From positions 1-36,918 of the forward strand of contig JAJDWF010000134.1 in assembly GCA_022825745.1 (NCBI GenBank): DNA of 36,918 bases, given 5' to 3'. The number at the start of each line of letters is the position of its first letter. The stretch's first letter is position 1. The position numbers were made by a program, and so were the translations under genes. The DNA comes from Dehalococcoidia bacterium (lineage in GTDB: Bacteria > Chloroflexota > Dehalococcoidia > Lucifugimonadales > UBA3495). The notes under the pieces were generated by a model that was given only the letters and a program-made list of their open reading frames with translations, had not been told where the DNA came from and did not search any database. Shown in pieces: positions 1 to 7,293 of the stretch.

Positions 1-2
1 CC

Positions 3-548
3 GTGATGAAGAAGTTCGAGTGGCTGCGCCTGCCTCCTTGGTGGCGGCAGTACGCGGCGGTGGGCCCGGAAGAGGGGCTGTCCGTCGCGGTGAGCCACGC
101 GATCTGGTCCACATTCGACCCGCCCTCTCAGATGGCCGAAGGGCTGAACGACCCGCATCACGTTCCTCAGATTGTGGTGGTGTCGTTGCCGGTGCATCCG
201 GACGCTCTGGAGCCCTTGGCGACCAGCGCGGCGGAAGTCCTGGAACGGACCAACCTGTTCGGCGAATTTCCCAACATGGACATCGCGTTCAACGCGGCCA
301 GGTTTCACGAGGGTTCATCCGGGGAACCGTTCATGCACGTAACGCGGGTTTATCCGGTGCAGGGAGAATTGGCTCCCGTGATGGAGATACTGCATCCGGG
401 TCGTTCGCTGGAGGATCAGGCGGGGTCGTTTGCCCACGAAACCGGCTTCGGTACTTACTATCACCTGGAGGCGGCCCCGGATGATGTTCCGGTCCTGGCG
501 CCCGAAGACCCTGATGAAGAGTGGAAACAACACGTGCGCTACATTTAG
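3..548 (+). CDS. C-terminal part of a tubulin-like paralogue (5' partial)
   Basis: The frame is open to the left edge of the window, so this is probably the 3' end of a longer gene and not a complete 181-residue protein. It aligns by eye along its length with the C-terminal third of the next gene (805-2325). Shared landmarks include IW(S/D)..DP, V(V/I)S(L/V)PV.P..L, FPN/YPN, HV...YP(V/L)Q and TGFGT near the end. The next gene carries tubulin-superfamily features in its N-terminal half, so this fragment would be the matching C-terminal domain of a second copy. The tail is acidic and ends HVRYI. No catalytic motif lies in the visible part. The paralogy is well supported; the tubulin link is inference through the neighbour. 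If translation did start at base 3, it would be a stand-alone C-terminal domain. Confidence 0.75.
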   Translation: MMKKFEWLRLPPWWRQYAAVGPEEGLSVAVSHAIWSTFDPPSQMAEGLNDPHHVPQIVVVSLPVHPDALEPLATSAAEVLERTNLFGEFPNMDIAFNAARFHEGSSGEPFMHVTRVYPVQGELAPVMEILHPGRSLEDQAGSFAHETGFGTYYHLEAAPDDVPVLAPEDPDEEWKQHVRYI

Positions 549-554
549 CCTTCT

Positions 555-567
555 GGCGCCCCTATAC
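555..567. repeat. Half copy of the 2347-2378 palindrome
   Basis: Seven bases after the stop of the first paralogue lies GGCGCCCCTATAC. It equals the right arm of the perfect palindrome after the second paralogue (GGCCGCCCCTATAC) with one C missing. The left arm is absent here. It looks like a remnant of the same short palindromic repeat. Confidence 0.4.
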
Positions 568-616
568 AAGTAGCCATTTTTCCATAATTTCACCAAATAA
601 TTGTACGGTGACTTAT

Positions 617-646
617 TTGACGCAATGAGTCTCCATCCAATATAAT
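617..646 (+). promoter_or_regulatory. Sigma70-type promoter for the tubulin-like gene
   Basis: TTGACG at 617-622 and a perfect TATAAT at 641-646, spaced 18 bp, lie upstream of the gene that starts at 805. Transcription would begin near 653, leaving a leader of about 150 nt. The second paralogue therefore seems to have its own promoter. Confidence 0.6.
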
Positions 647-804
647 GGCGGTGTCCCAGCGGCGGATGCGGGGATTACGGTCAATGAAAATTACCATAAC
701 TATACCGCGTCAAAAATAACTCCACCGGATGTGGTTCCGCATTGCCGCGCGAACTACTGACATAGCAACGGGTCTGCCCAAACGGCAAGGGGGTTTCAAC
801 AGCC

Positions 805-2325
805 ATGCCGCCAAAATTGCAGAATCGAACCTTCAACGTCCGTCGGAACAACCCGCACCGTTTAGGTTCACAGCAAGATCATGATCGAGACGGAGTTCCC
901 CCGCCCATCGTATCGGTGGCCGTAGGAACCGCCGGCTACAAGCGCAGTTGGAAATGGGCCCAGCGCATGGGCGAGGCCGGGGTGCTGGACCGGGTGCAGA
1001 GCCTGTTGATGTACGACTGCAACCAGGGCAGCATCGACTCCATCGACGCTGATACCCAGGCGATGCGCCGCCGGGGCGGCTTCGCCGGCCTGCCGGTGAT
1101 CGTGCCCGGCTATCTGCCCAAGGTGGATGGGTTCCTGCGTGACCCCAACGCCTACAAGGACTACTTCGGGCTGATTCACCGGGACATGGAGCGAATGGTT
1201 GACACCGTAGCCCGGCGCTCCGAAGAAGTCGGCGCCCCGCCCCAGGTTATCCTGGAATGGCTCGGCTTCGGAGGCCATGCCAAGCTGGGCGGCGTGCTGC
1301 ACCAGATGCTGCTGGAAAGGTTCCCCGACGCTCTGTTCCTGCCCATCATGCTGATGCCCCGGGAGCACGTCCTTGAAGAAAACATGCGACGGGAGACGTG
1401 GGGCGCCTACGAAGAGACCATGGGCCTCGCTCGGCCCCGCACCCTGAGCGGTTCCAACGGCGACGAACGCGAAATCCGAGGGTACCCTGCGCTGATTACC
1501 GACAACCGGCTGTCGCGCGACTACCAGCGATTGGACAACAAGCTCGCGGTCGGCCTCGCTTCGATGGAAGCCGGTATGCGCGACCGGGTTGACAGCGGTT
1601 CCCTGGCCGAGACGATAGCCAGCTTCGGTGGCTACTCCAACGGCTGGTTCGGCATGCGCGTGATGAGCCGCCGGCTCGACATCAGCAACGTGCCGCAGCA
1701 AGGTCCCCGATGGATGCCCAGCCGTTTGCGGCGCTCGGAACTGGTGGTAGTCAACGACGACGCCAAGCAGCTCTCCTGGGCCACCAAGAAAGCGATGTGG
1801 GACATCCTCGATCCGAACCGTCGTGACATGAACCTGGCCAACCACGACTTCATCGACGGCGAGTCGGTGATGCGCATGGTGATCTCCGTTCCCGTTGAGC
1901 CGGAGGGCCTGGCCGAGATCGAGAACGACGTCCGCGACCAGCTGGATCGGGAAGAGTTTGATCTGGCCTACCCGAACCTCACCTGGTCTTTCGCCTCCGC
2001 CAACTTCCAGGAGAACCCCGGCGACAGTCACCTGCACGTGTCGTTGCTGTATCCGTTGCAGACCGCGAACATATACAGCATCACCGACATCATGTACGAC
2101 ACCTACACGCCGGCGCACATGGCGGACGGCCTGCAGCAGACCGGATTTGGCACGGGCCACTTCATGGCACCCAACGGGTACAACGCGGAAACCCAATTCG
2201 GCTACGTGTCCCGCGGCGCGCAGGTCAGAAACGAACGAGAGAGGCAGAACCGGGCCGCGGCCATTTCCCAAGAACGGCAGTATGGCAACGGCCACGAGAA
2301 CGGAGTCGGCGGATTCCGGCCCTAG
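805..2325 (+). CDS. Divergent tubulin/FtsZ-superfamily-like protein
   Basis: A 506-residue protein I cannot place in a named family. The order of motifs resembles tubulin. A strand-loop IVSVAVGTAGYK (about residues 34-46) matches the tubulin T1 region (IVHIQAGQCGNQ). LGFGGHAKLGGVL (153-165) followed by LLERFPD sits where tubulin has LGGGTGSGMGTLL then REEYPD, without gaps. ALITDNRL (229-236) and a helix after it match the DNEAL / helix H7 region. The rest (about 330-470) could be the C-terminal domain. The phosphate-binding loop lacks the normal GGGTGSG and the T7 catalytic N-D pair is not evident, so nucleotide binding or hydrolysis may be lost or altered. The ATG at 805 has a G-rich Shine-Dalgarno (AAGGGGG) and its own promoter. 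The preceding partial gene is a paralogue. A coding gene is certain; the fold is inference from motif order. Confidence 0.6.
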   Translation: MPPKLQNRTFNVRRNNPHRLGSQQDHDRDGVPPPIVSVAVGTAGYKRSWKWAQRMGEAGVLDRVQSLLMYDCNQGSIDSIDADTQAMRRRGGFAGLPVIVPGYLPKVDGFLRDPNAYKDYFGLIHRDMERMVDTVARRSEEVGAPPQVILEWLGFGGHAKLGGVLHQMLLERFPDALFLPIMLMPREHVLEENMRRETWGAYEETMGLARPRTLSGSNGDEREIRGYPALITDNRLSRDYQRLDNKLAVGLASMEAGMRDRVDSGSLAETIASFGGYSNGWFGMRVMSRRLDISNVPQQGPRWMPSRLRRSELVVVNDDAKQLSWATKKAMWDILDPNRRDMNLANHDFIDGESVMRMVISVPVEPEGLAEIENDVRDQLDREEFDLAYPNLTWSFASANFQENPGDSHLHVSLLYPLQTANIYSITDIMYDTYTPAHMADGLQQTGFGTGHFMAPNGYNAETQFGYVSRGAQVRNERERQNRAAAISQERQYGNGHENGVGGFRP

Positions 2326-2346
2326 ACTTGCCTTTCGTTCCGACAA

Positions 2347-2378
2347 GTATAGGGGCGGCCAACGGGCCGCCCCTATAC
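2347..2378. repeat. Perfect 14-bp palindrome (terminator or REP-like element)
   Basis: GTATAGGGGCGGCC, loop AACG, then its exact reverse complement. It sits between two convergent genes (ending at 2325 and 2402), so it could terminate both. No T-run follows on either strand, which fits a dispersed palindromic repeat as well as a terminator. A half copy lies at 555-567. Confidence 0.75.
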
Positions 2379-2401
2379 GTTATTACGACGAACCTCGCCA
2401 A

Positions 2402-3529
2402 TCAGTTGTCGGCGGCCAGGGATTCCTTGCGCGCCTTCTCCCTGAAGTGCGGGATGATGTATTTGCCGAACAGCCGCAGGGATTCCATCACCTCTTCGTG
2501 GCTGACCGGCCCCACCTGGAACAGCGGCATGATCTCATCGACGCCCATGCGCTCGTAGTCCTCGATGTACTTGATGCAGTCGTCGGGGTTGCCGATGCAG
2601 AAGCGTCCGCCGTCCTCGATGAGCGAACGGGAGGTCACCTCATCGGCCCGGGCGGTGTCGGCGTTCACGGCCCGCTGGTAGTGCCACTGGTAGTCCTCCG
2701 GCACGCGGGCCGGGTCGTACCCCTGCCAGACGTAGGAGTCGCGGATGCGCTGCTGCTCCCGGTACCAGTCGATGATGGTTTCGGCACGCTCAAAGGCTTT
2801 CTCCCGGTTTTCCATGCAGAGACCCACGGTGTTGCCGGCGACGCGGGGATATACCAGTTTGGTGGCCGGTTCGGGATTCGCGATAGCGTCCCGGTAGATT
2901 CGGATGAGGTTCTCGGCCCGGTCCAGGCCAACGCTGGTTTGCGCCAGGCAGCCCAGCCCCTGGCGTCCCACCTTTTCGGCGGTGAATTCCTGGCTGACCG
3001 CCTGCCAGATTGGCGGATGCGGTTTCTGCACGGGCTTGGGGATGACCTCCCGGGGCGGAATGTCGTAGTGCTTGCCCTGGAAGGCGAAGGTCTCTTCCGT
3101 CCAGGCTCCGGGGATGATTTGCAGGTACTCTTCGACCATTTCCGATACGTCGGGCAGGTCGGCGCCGTAGGGCATCATCTGGTAGGGATAGCCCGAGCGG
3201 CCGATGCCGAGGTCAACGCGGCCGCCGGACAGCACGTCCAGCGTGGCCATGCGTGACGCTACGTGCAGCGGGTGGTGCAGGGGCGCCAGCACCACCGCGA
3301 TGCCCAGGCGCATGTTGGTGGTGCGCTGGCTCAGTGCGGCCAGGGTAATGTCGGGCGCGCTGGAGTGCGACCACTCGGAACGGAAATGGTGTTCCACGAA
3401 CCACACCGAGGTCATTCCCATTTCCTCGGCAAAGCAGACCTGTTCCACCATCTCCTGGAACTTGCGGGTTTCGCTGCGGTCGTCCCAGGGCTTGGGCACC
3501 TGGATCTGGTAAAAAAGGCCGAGGTCCAT
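2402..3529 (-). CDS. LLM-class flavin-dependent oxidoreductase
   Basis: A 375-residue luciferase-like monooxygenase-fold protein (TIM barrel binding FMN or F420). Typical marks are MDLGLFYQIQ at the start, WFVEHHF (the luciferase-family EHHF motif), APDITLAALSQRT, LAPLHHPLHVA, and the flavin-site signature GGRVDLGIGRSGYPYQM. The C-terminal part contains FCIGNPDDCIKYIEDYERMGVDEIMPL, the usual family end region. The start is the ATG at 3529 because AGGAG lies just before it and homology begins there; the frame stays open upstream without family similarity. It is divergent from the RAM-domain/acyl-CoA dehydrogenase operon. The substrate cannot be read from sequence. A second, distant member lies at 8606-9790. 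Confidence 0.9.
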   Translation of the reverse strand: MDLGLFYQIQVPKPWDDRSETRKFQEMVEQVCFAEEMGMTSVWFVEHHFRSEWSHSSAPDITLAALSQRTTNMRLGIAVVLAPLHHPLHVASRMATLDVLSGGRVDLGIGRSGYPYQMMPYGADLPDVSEMVEEYLQIIPGAWTEETFAFQGKHYDIPPREVIPKPVQKPHPPIWQAVSQEFTAEKVGRQGLGCLAQTSVGLDRAENLIRIYRDAIANPEPATKLVYPRVAGNTVGLCMENREKAFERAETIIDWYREQQRIRDSYVWQGYDPARVPEDYQWHYQRAVNADTARADEVTSRSLIEDGGRFCIGNPDDCIKYIEDYERMGVDEIMPLFQVGPVSHEEVMESLRLFGKYIIPHFREKARKESLAADN

Positions 3530-3561
3530 ACTGTCACGCTCCTGCGGTGGCGGGTTGACGC

Positions 3562-3567
3562 ATTGTA
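3562..3567 (-). promoter_or_regulatory. Possible -10 element for the LLM oxidoreductase
   Basis: On the minus strand TACAAT lies 32 bases ahead of the ATG at 3529. No good -35 is visible 16-18 bp upstream, so this is weak. Confidence 0.3.
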
Positions 3568-3617
3568 GCAGAGGCGGCCGGCAAAGGTATCCGCAGGAAG
3601 TGGACACACCCGTTCAA

Positions 3618-3647
3618 TTGACACTATCGGAAGGGCAGCCGTAGAAT
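3618..3647 (+). promoter_or_regulatory. Promoter for the RAM-domain/acyl-CoA dehydrogenase operon
   Basis: TTGACA (3618-3623), an 18-bp spacer, and TAGAAT (3642-3647). Predicted start of transcription near 3654, about 38 nt before the first gene. Confidence 0.6.
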
Positions 3648-3691
3648 TGTGCGGCGTTTGCATATTGATCGAAACAAGGAGAAAGCAGGCT

Positions 3692-3928
3692 ATGGCAACG
3701 AAAGCCTTTTTGCTGGTTGAGACCGCCGTGGGCCGCACCCGGGACGTGGCGAATACACTGAGGGGGCTGGACGGCATCGAGTCTGTGGACGTTGTCACAG
3801 GCCCCTACGACATTATCGCCGTGATATCCGGCGAGGATATGTCGGTGGTGGGCGGCCTGGTGACGGAGAAGATTCACACGGTGGTGGGCGTGGTGCGCAC
3901 GGTCACCTGCGTCGCGGTGGATGCTTGA
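3692..3928 (+). CDS. Stand-alone Lrp/AsnC ligand-binding (RAM) domain protein
   Basis: A 78-residue protein matching only the C-terminal alpha/beta (RAM) domain of Lrp/AsnC regulators. It has KAFLLVETAVGRTRDVANTLRGLDGIESVDVVTGPYDIIAVI and ends VVGVVRTVTCVAV, with no DNA-binding HTH. Such solo domains form Lrp-like oligomers that bind small ligands, often amino acids, and are thought to modulate other proteins. The ATG at 3692 is chosen because AAGGAG lies about ten bases upstream and the family starts with M-x-KAFLLV. The acyl-CoA dehydrogenase follows after 24 bp, so they are likely co-transcribed. That suggests sensing of an acyl or amino-acid metabolite, which is inference. Confidence 0.85.
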   Translation: MATKAFLLVETAVGRTRDVANTLRGLDGIESVDVVTGPYDIIAVISGEDMSVVGGLVTEKIHTVVGVVRTVTCVAVDA

Positions 3929-3952
3929 CCAATACGATAGGAGGAAGCCACG

Positions 3953-5128
3953 TTGGAGTATCGCTTTACGCCGGATGACGACCGGTTCCGGGGCGAGTTG
4001 CGCCGGTTCATCCAGTCGGAACTCCCGCCAGACTGGGAAGGCGGCGGGCGCTGGCCGGAGGAATACGACTGGGATTTCACCATGCACCTGCGCGGCCGGC
4101 TGGCCGAGCAGGGCTGGCTGACCATGCACTGGCCCGAGGAATACGGCGGGCAGGACGCCTCGCCGGTCCGGTCGGCGATCTACAACGAGGAGCTCGCCTA
4201 CCTCCGCGCCCCCGGCCGCGACATATTCGGCGTGAGGATGCTGGGCCCGACCCTGATGATTCACGGTAGCGAGGAGCAGAAGCAGACCCATCTGCCGCCC
4301 ATCGCCCGGGGTGAAATCCAGTGGTGCCAGGGCTACAGCGAAACCGAGTCGGGTTCCGACCTGGCCTCGTTGAGCACCAGGGCCGTGCGCGACGGCGACG
4401 AGTACGTGATCAACGGCGCGAAAATCTGGACCACGCTGGCCCACCGGTCGGACTGGATCATGTGCCTGGTACGCACCGACCCCGAAGCGCCCAGGCATCG
4501 CGGCATCAGCTTCATCCTGGTGGACATGAAGTCGCCGGGCGTGGAAGTGCGGCCGGTCATCAACATGGCCGGCGGCCACGAGTTCAACCAGGTGATATTC
4601 GACAACGTGCGCGTGCCGGCCAGCAACGTGGTGGGAGAGGAAAACCGGGGCTGGTACGTGGCGGTGACCTTGCTGGACTTTGAGCGTTCGGGCATCGACT
4701 ACTCGGCCATCGCCCGCCGGCTGTTGGACGACACCCGGGGCTATGCCGGGAAGCTGTCGCGCAACGGAACGAAGGTTACCGAGATGCCTTGGGTGCGCAA
4801 TCTGCTGGCTGACCGCTACGTTGAGTGCGAAGTGGCGCGCCTGATGGCCTACAACGTGGCTTGGATGCAGGGCGAGGGACTGGTTCCCAACAAGGAAGCG
4901 TCCATGAGCAAGGCCTTCGGCAGCGAGACCCTGCACCGGTCGGCCAACGCCGCGCTGGAGGTGGCCGGGATGCCGGGCGCGCTGGCGCGGGACGAGGTGC
5001 GGGCGCCCCTGAAAGGTCGGCTGCCGGAAAACTGGATGATCAGCTTCTCGCACAAGATTGCGGGAGGCACTTCCGAGGTGCAGCGGGGCATCGTGGCCGG
5101 GCGCGGGCTGGGTCTGCCGCGAGGGTAG
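3953..5128 (+). CDS. Acyl-CoA dehydrogenase family protein (FadE type)
   Basis: A 391-residue FAD-dependent acyl-CoA dehydrogenase. Visible landmarks are LTMHWPEEYGG in the N-terminal helical domain, GYSETESGSDLASLSTRAV (flavin-contacting loop of the beta domain), INGAKIWTTLAHRSDW, FDNVRVPASNVVGEENRGW, and the C-terminal KIAGGTSEVQRGIVAGRGLGLPR. Medium-chain enzymes carry their catalytic Glu in an IYEGT motif at that last site; here it reads KIAGGT, so the base is missing or elsewhere, as in many actinobacterial FadE subunits of hetero-oligomeric enzymes. Translation starts at a TTG with AGGAGG eight bases upstream. It probably oxidises an unusual acyl-CoA, possibly a branched, cyclic or sterol side-chain type. 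A missing partner subunit is possible. It converges on the HTH gene at 5149. Confidence 0.9.
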   Translation: MEYRFTPDDDRFRGELRRFIQSELPPDWEGGGRWPEEYDWDFTMHLRGRLAEQGWLTMHWPEEYGGQDASPVRSAIYNEELAYLRAPGRDIFGVRMLGPTLMIHGSEEQKQTHLPPIARGEIQWCQGYSETESGSDLASLSTRAVRDGDEYVINGAKIWTTLAHRSDWIMCLVRTDPEAPRHRGISFILVDMKSPGVEVRPVINMAGGHEFNQVIFDNVRVPASNVVGEENRGWYVAVTLLDFERSGIDYSAIARRLLDDTRGYAGKLSRNGTKVTEMPWVRNLLADRYVECEVARLMAYNVAWMQGEGLVPNKEASMSKAFGSETLHRSANAALEVAGMPGALARDEVRAPLKGRLPENWMISFSHKIAGGTSEVQRGIVAGRGLGLPRG

Positions 5129-5148
5129 AGAGCCGGGCCCGCTCACCT

Positions 5149-5490
5149 CTACGCGGCCAGCGAGGCGAACACGGCGGCCTCTTCCGGCGTTAGTTCCAGC
5201 ATGGCGCGCCGGCTGCGATTGAGGATGCGAAAGATGGTGCGTCGGTTTACCGAGAACCGCTGGGCCGCCTCCTTTATTGTCAGACCTTCGGAATGGATCG
5301 CGGCAACGATGCGGAAGTCGTTACCCAGGCGGCGATACGTGATGAACCAGGCCATGTCGTCGAACTTGCAGCGAGACAGGGGACATTCCAGGCAGGTGCG
5401 CGCGACTTCGCATCCGGTGTCCTCGTAATGGTCAACGATGGGTTCCCTGCTCCGGTGTTTATTGGCGGCAACCGCGTTCACTCCGTACAT
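5149..5490 (-). CDS. Small HTH protein with a Cys cluster
   Basis: A 113-residue protein of unknown specific role. The N-terminal half has CEVARTCLECPLSRCKFDD, a C-x5-C-x2-C-x4-C cluster able to bind zinc or an Fe-S cluster. The second half has a helix-turn-helix of the Sigma70-region-4/homeodomain-like type (LTIKEAAQRFSVNRRTIFRILNRSRRAM). It is most likely a DNA-binding regulator. The ATG at 5490 has GGAG seven bases upstream; a GTG two codons earlier (5496) is possible. A near-perfect promoter lies directly upstream, so expression may be strong. It faces the acyl-CoA dehydrogenase tail to tail. Confidence 0.75.
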   Translation of the reverse strand: MYGVNAVAANKHRSREPIVDHYEDTGCEVARTCLECPLSRCKFDDMAWFITYRRLGNDFRIVAAIHSEGLTIKEAAQRFSVNRRTIFRILNRSRRAMLELTPEEAAVFASLAA

Positions 5491-5525
5491 AAGCACTCCG
5501 AAACGTGCGTTCTTATTATGGGCAA

Positions 5526-5555
5526 ATTATAGAACTCACGTTCCGTAACTGTCAA
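5526..5555 (-). promoter_or_regulatory. Consensus promoter for the Cys-cluster HTH gene
   Basis: Read on the minus strand: TTGACA (5555-5550), an 18-bp spacer, TATAAT (5531-5526). Both hexamers are perfect. Transcription would begin near 5519, giving a leader of about 29 nt. Confidence 0.8.
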
Positions 5556-5607
5556 GACAAATCTGCCGGTCTCGGCCACTGCATTCCTGCCTGCGCGGCA
5601 ACGACGG

Positions 5608-5635
5608 TTGGGATGCGCGGTCGATGTGCTAACAT
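5608..5635 (+). promoter_or_regulatory. Possible extended -10 promoter for DUF1232-hemW
   Basis: TGC followed by TAACAT at 5630-5635 forms an extended -10. TTGGGA at 5608-5613 could be the -35 with a 16-bp spacer. Confidence 0.35.
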
Positions 5636-5657
5636 CAAGGGATAAGGCGGTGTTGCG

Positions 5658-6044
5658 ATGTTGAGATTTCTCTGGCCCTTGCTGCTGATGTTCGGTCCGC
5701 AGTTGGCGCCGCGTGTCATCAAGTTCGTGCGGGCGGTCTGGCGTTTGCACAAGGACCACCGGGTGAACATTCTGCTCAAGCTGCTGGTTCCGCTGTCGCT
5801 GGTGTACGCGGTTTGGCCCTGGGATTTCGTCAAGGATCGCATTCCCTTCGGGCTGGGGCGCTACGACGACATCATCATCTTCGGGCTGGCCCTATTCATA
5901 TTCTGGAAACTCTGCCCGCCGGCGGTGGTGCGCGAGCACATGGGAGACCCGCCGCCGCCTCGACCCGAGGACCGGGACCCGGACAGCGTGGTGGACGGCG
6001 AAGCCCGCCCCACGGACGATAGGGAAGATCAAAGGGGCGGTTGA
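5658..6044 (+). CDS. DUF1232 (YkvA-like) membrane protein
   Basis: A 128-residue protein with the DUF1232 core, LLVPLSLVYAVWPWDFVKD then IPFGLGRYDDIIIFGLALFIF, where the family has a (P/W)-x-D and GxxDD pattern between two hydrophobic helices. An N-terminal hydrophobic stretch (LRFLWPLLLMFGPQLAP) is present. The C-terminal 35 residues are Pro/Asp/Arg-rich and probably disordered in the cytoplasm. The molecular role of the family is unknown. Its stop overlaps the ATG of hemW (TGATG), so the two are translationally coupled. Confidence 0.8.
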   Translation: MLRFLWPLLLMFGPQLAPRVIKFVRAVWRLHKDHRVNILLKLLVPLSLVYAVWPWDFVKDRIPFGLGRYDDIIIFGLALFIFWKLCPPAVVREHMGDPPPPRPEDRDPDSVVDGEARPTDDREDQRGG

Positions 6045-7249
6045 TGTGCGCCCAACGCGGCGAGGGTATATCGCTTTACGTGCATATACCCTTCTGCCTG
6101 AGCAAGTGCCCCTACTGCGATTTCAACACGTACCAGGGTATCGAGTCCCAGTTCGGCGATTTCCTGACGGCGGTCACGGGCGAGATTGCGGCGTGGGGCC
6201 GGGCGCTGGGACGGCCGGCGGTGAACACCATATTCCTGGGTGGCGGAACGCCGTCCTACCTGCCCGACGGAGACGTGGGCCGCATCCTGGAATCAATCGC
6301 AGATACGTATCCGGTGCGGGAGGACGCCGAGATAACGGCCGAGTGCAACCCCAACGACCTGACGCCGGCCAAATGCGCGGAACTGCGGGCCGCCGGAATC
6401 AACCGCATCAGCATGGGCGTGCAGAGCATGGACAACGGCCTGCTGGCAATGCTGGGGCGACGCCACGACGCGGACGAGGCGGTCGGTGCCCTGGATGCCT
6501 GCCGTCACGCCGGCTTCGACAACGTGAACCTGGACCTGATGTACGGGCTGCCCAACCAGACGCTTGGCCAGTGGCAGGACACCGTAGAACGACTCCTGAC
6601 CCAATCGCCCGAGCATATCTCCATGTACTCCCTGACCCTGGAGGAAGGAACGCCGCTGAAGCGTTGGGTCGAACAGGGCCGCCTGCCGGAGCCGGACCCC
6701 GACCTGGCGGCGGATATGTACGATCTCGCGCGGGCGTCTCTGTATGACGCCGGATACCACCACTACGAAATCAGCAACTGGTGCCGGCCCGGCCTGCAGT
6801 CGGAACATAACCTGGCCTACTGGCGCAACCTGCAATGGCTGGGCGTGGGGCCGGGCGCGCATTCGTCCCTCGCCGGCGTCCGTTTCTGGACGGTGCGGTC
6901 GCCGCGAGTTTACGCGCGCAAAGCAGCCGAATGGGTTGAAATCGCCGGCAGGTGGGACTTGGTAACGCCTGCCGCCATTGAGAGTGTCCCCACCGTGGAC
7001 GACCTGGAAGTTATCGACGAAGCAACCACGGCAGCGGAAACGATGTTCCTGGGCCTGCGCCTGCTGGACGGCATGGACGTTGCGGCAGCATCCGCAAGGG
7101 TCGGGATTGACCTCGCCGCCCGCTATGAACGGGAGTTGGTGGAACTGGCAGCCGAAGGACTGCTGGTGTGGGAAAACGACGGCCGGCTGCGACTGTCGGA
7201 AGACGCCTACCTGGTGGCAAACCAGGTGTTCACCCGTTTTTTGGTATGA
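6044..7249 (+). CDS. hemW: Radical SAM heme chaperone HemW
   Basis: A 401-residue radical SAM protein. The start region ISLYVHIPFCLSKCPYCDFNTY carries the C-x3-C-x2-C cluster motif followed by Asp-Phe, the HemW version (true oxygen-independent coproporphyrinogen oxidase HemN has CxC). Further marks are TIFLGGGTPSYL, ITAECNPNDLT, RISMGVQSMDN, NVNLDLMYGLPNQTLGQW, EHISMYSLTLEEGTPL and YEISNWCRPG with NLAYWRNLQWLGVGPGAHS. The family binds heme and is thought to insert it into respiratory enzymes. The ATG at 6044 overlaps the upstream stop and has an AGGGGCGG Shine-Dalgarno; a TTG at 6041 is in frame but less likely. Confidence 0.92.
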   Translation: MCAQRGEGISLYVHIPFCLSKCPYCDFNTYQGIESQFGDFLTAVTGEIAAWGRALGRPAVNTIFLGGGTPSYLPDGDVGRILESIADTYPVREDAEITAECNPNDLTPAKCAELRAAGINRISMGVQSMDNGLLAMLGRRHDADEAVGALDACRHAGFDNVNLDLMYGLPNQTLGQWQDTVERLLTQSPEHISMYSLTLEEGTPLKRWVEQGRLPEPDPDLAADMYDLARASLYDAGYHHYEISNWCRPGLQSEHNLAYWRNLQWLGVGPGAHSSLAGVRFWTVRSPRVYARKAAEWVEIAGRWDLVTPAAIESVPTVDDLEVIDEATTAAETMFLGLRLLDGMDVAAASARVGIDLAARYERELVELAAEGLLVWENDGRLRLSEDAYLVANQVFTRFLV

Positions 7250-7293
7250 TGGCGTCCGACTAAACTGAATGCAACTCCCTGCGGAGGTTTTAC

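Noticed and set aside
868..2346. Long minus-strand open frame of 492 codons opposite the tubulin-like gene
   Set aside because: High-GC shadow: low-complexity Val/Gly/His/Ala-rich translation without motifs, while the plus frame has promoter, ribosome site and a paralogue.
3614..5146. Minus-strand open frame of 510 codons
   Set aside because: Antisense to a clear acyl-CoA dehydrogenase; translation has no family features.
7209..7242. Hairpin ACCTGGT/ACCAGGT followed by a T-run near the hemW end
   Set aside because: It lies inside the hemW coding sequence, the stem is only 7 bp and the T-run is 8 bases away; too weak to call a terminator.
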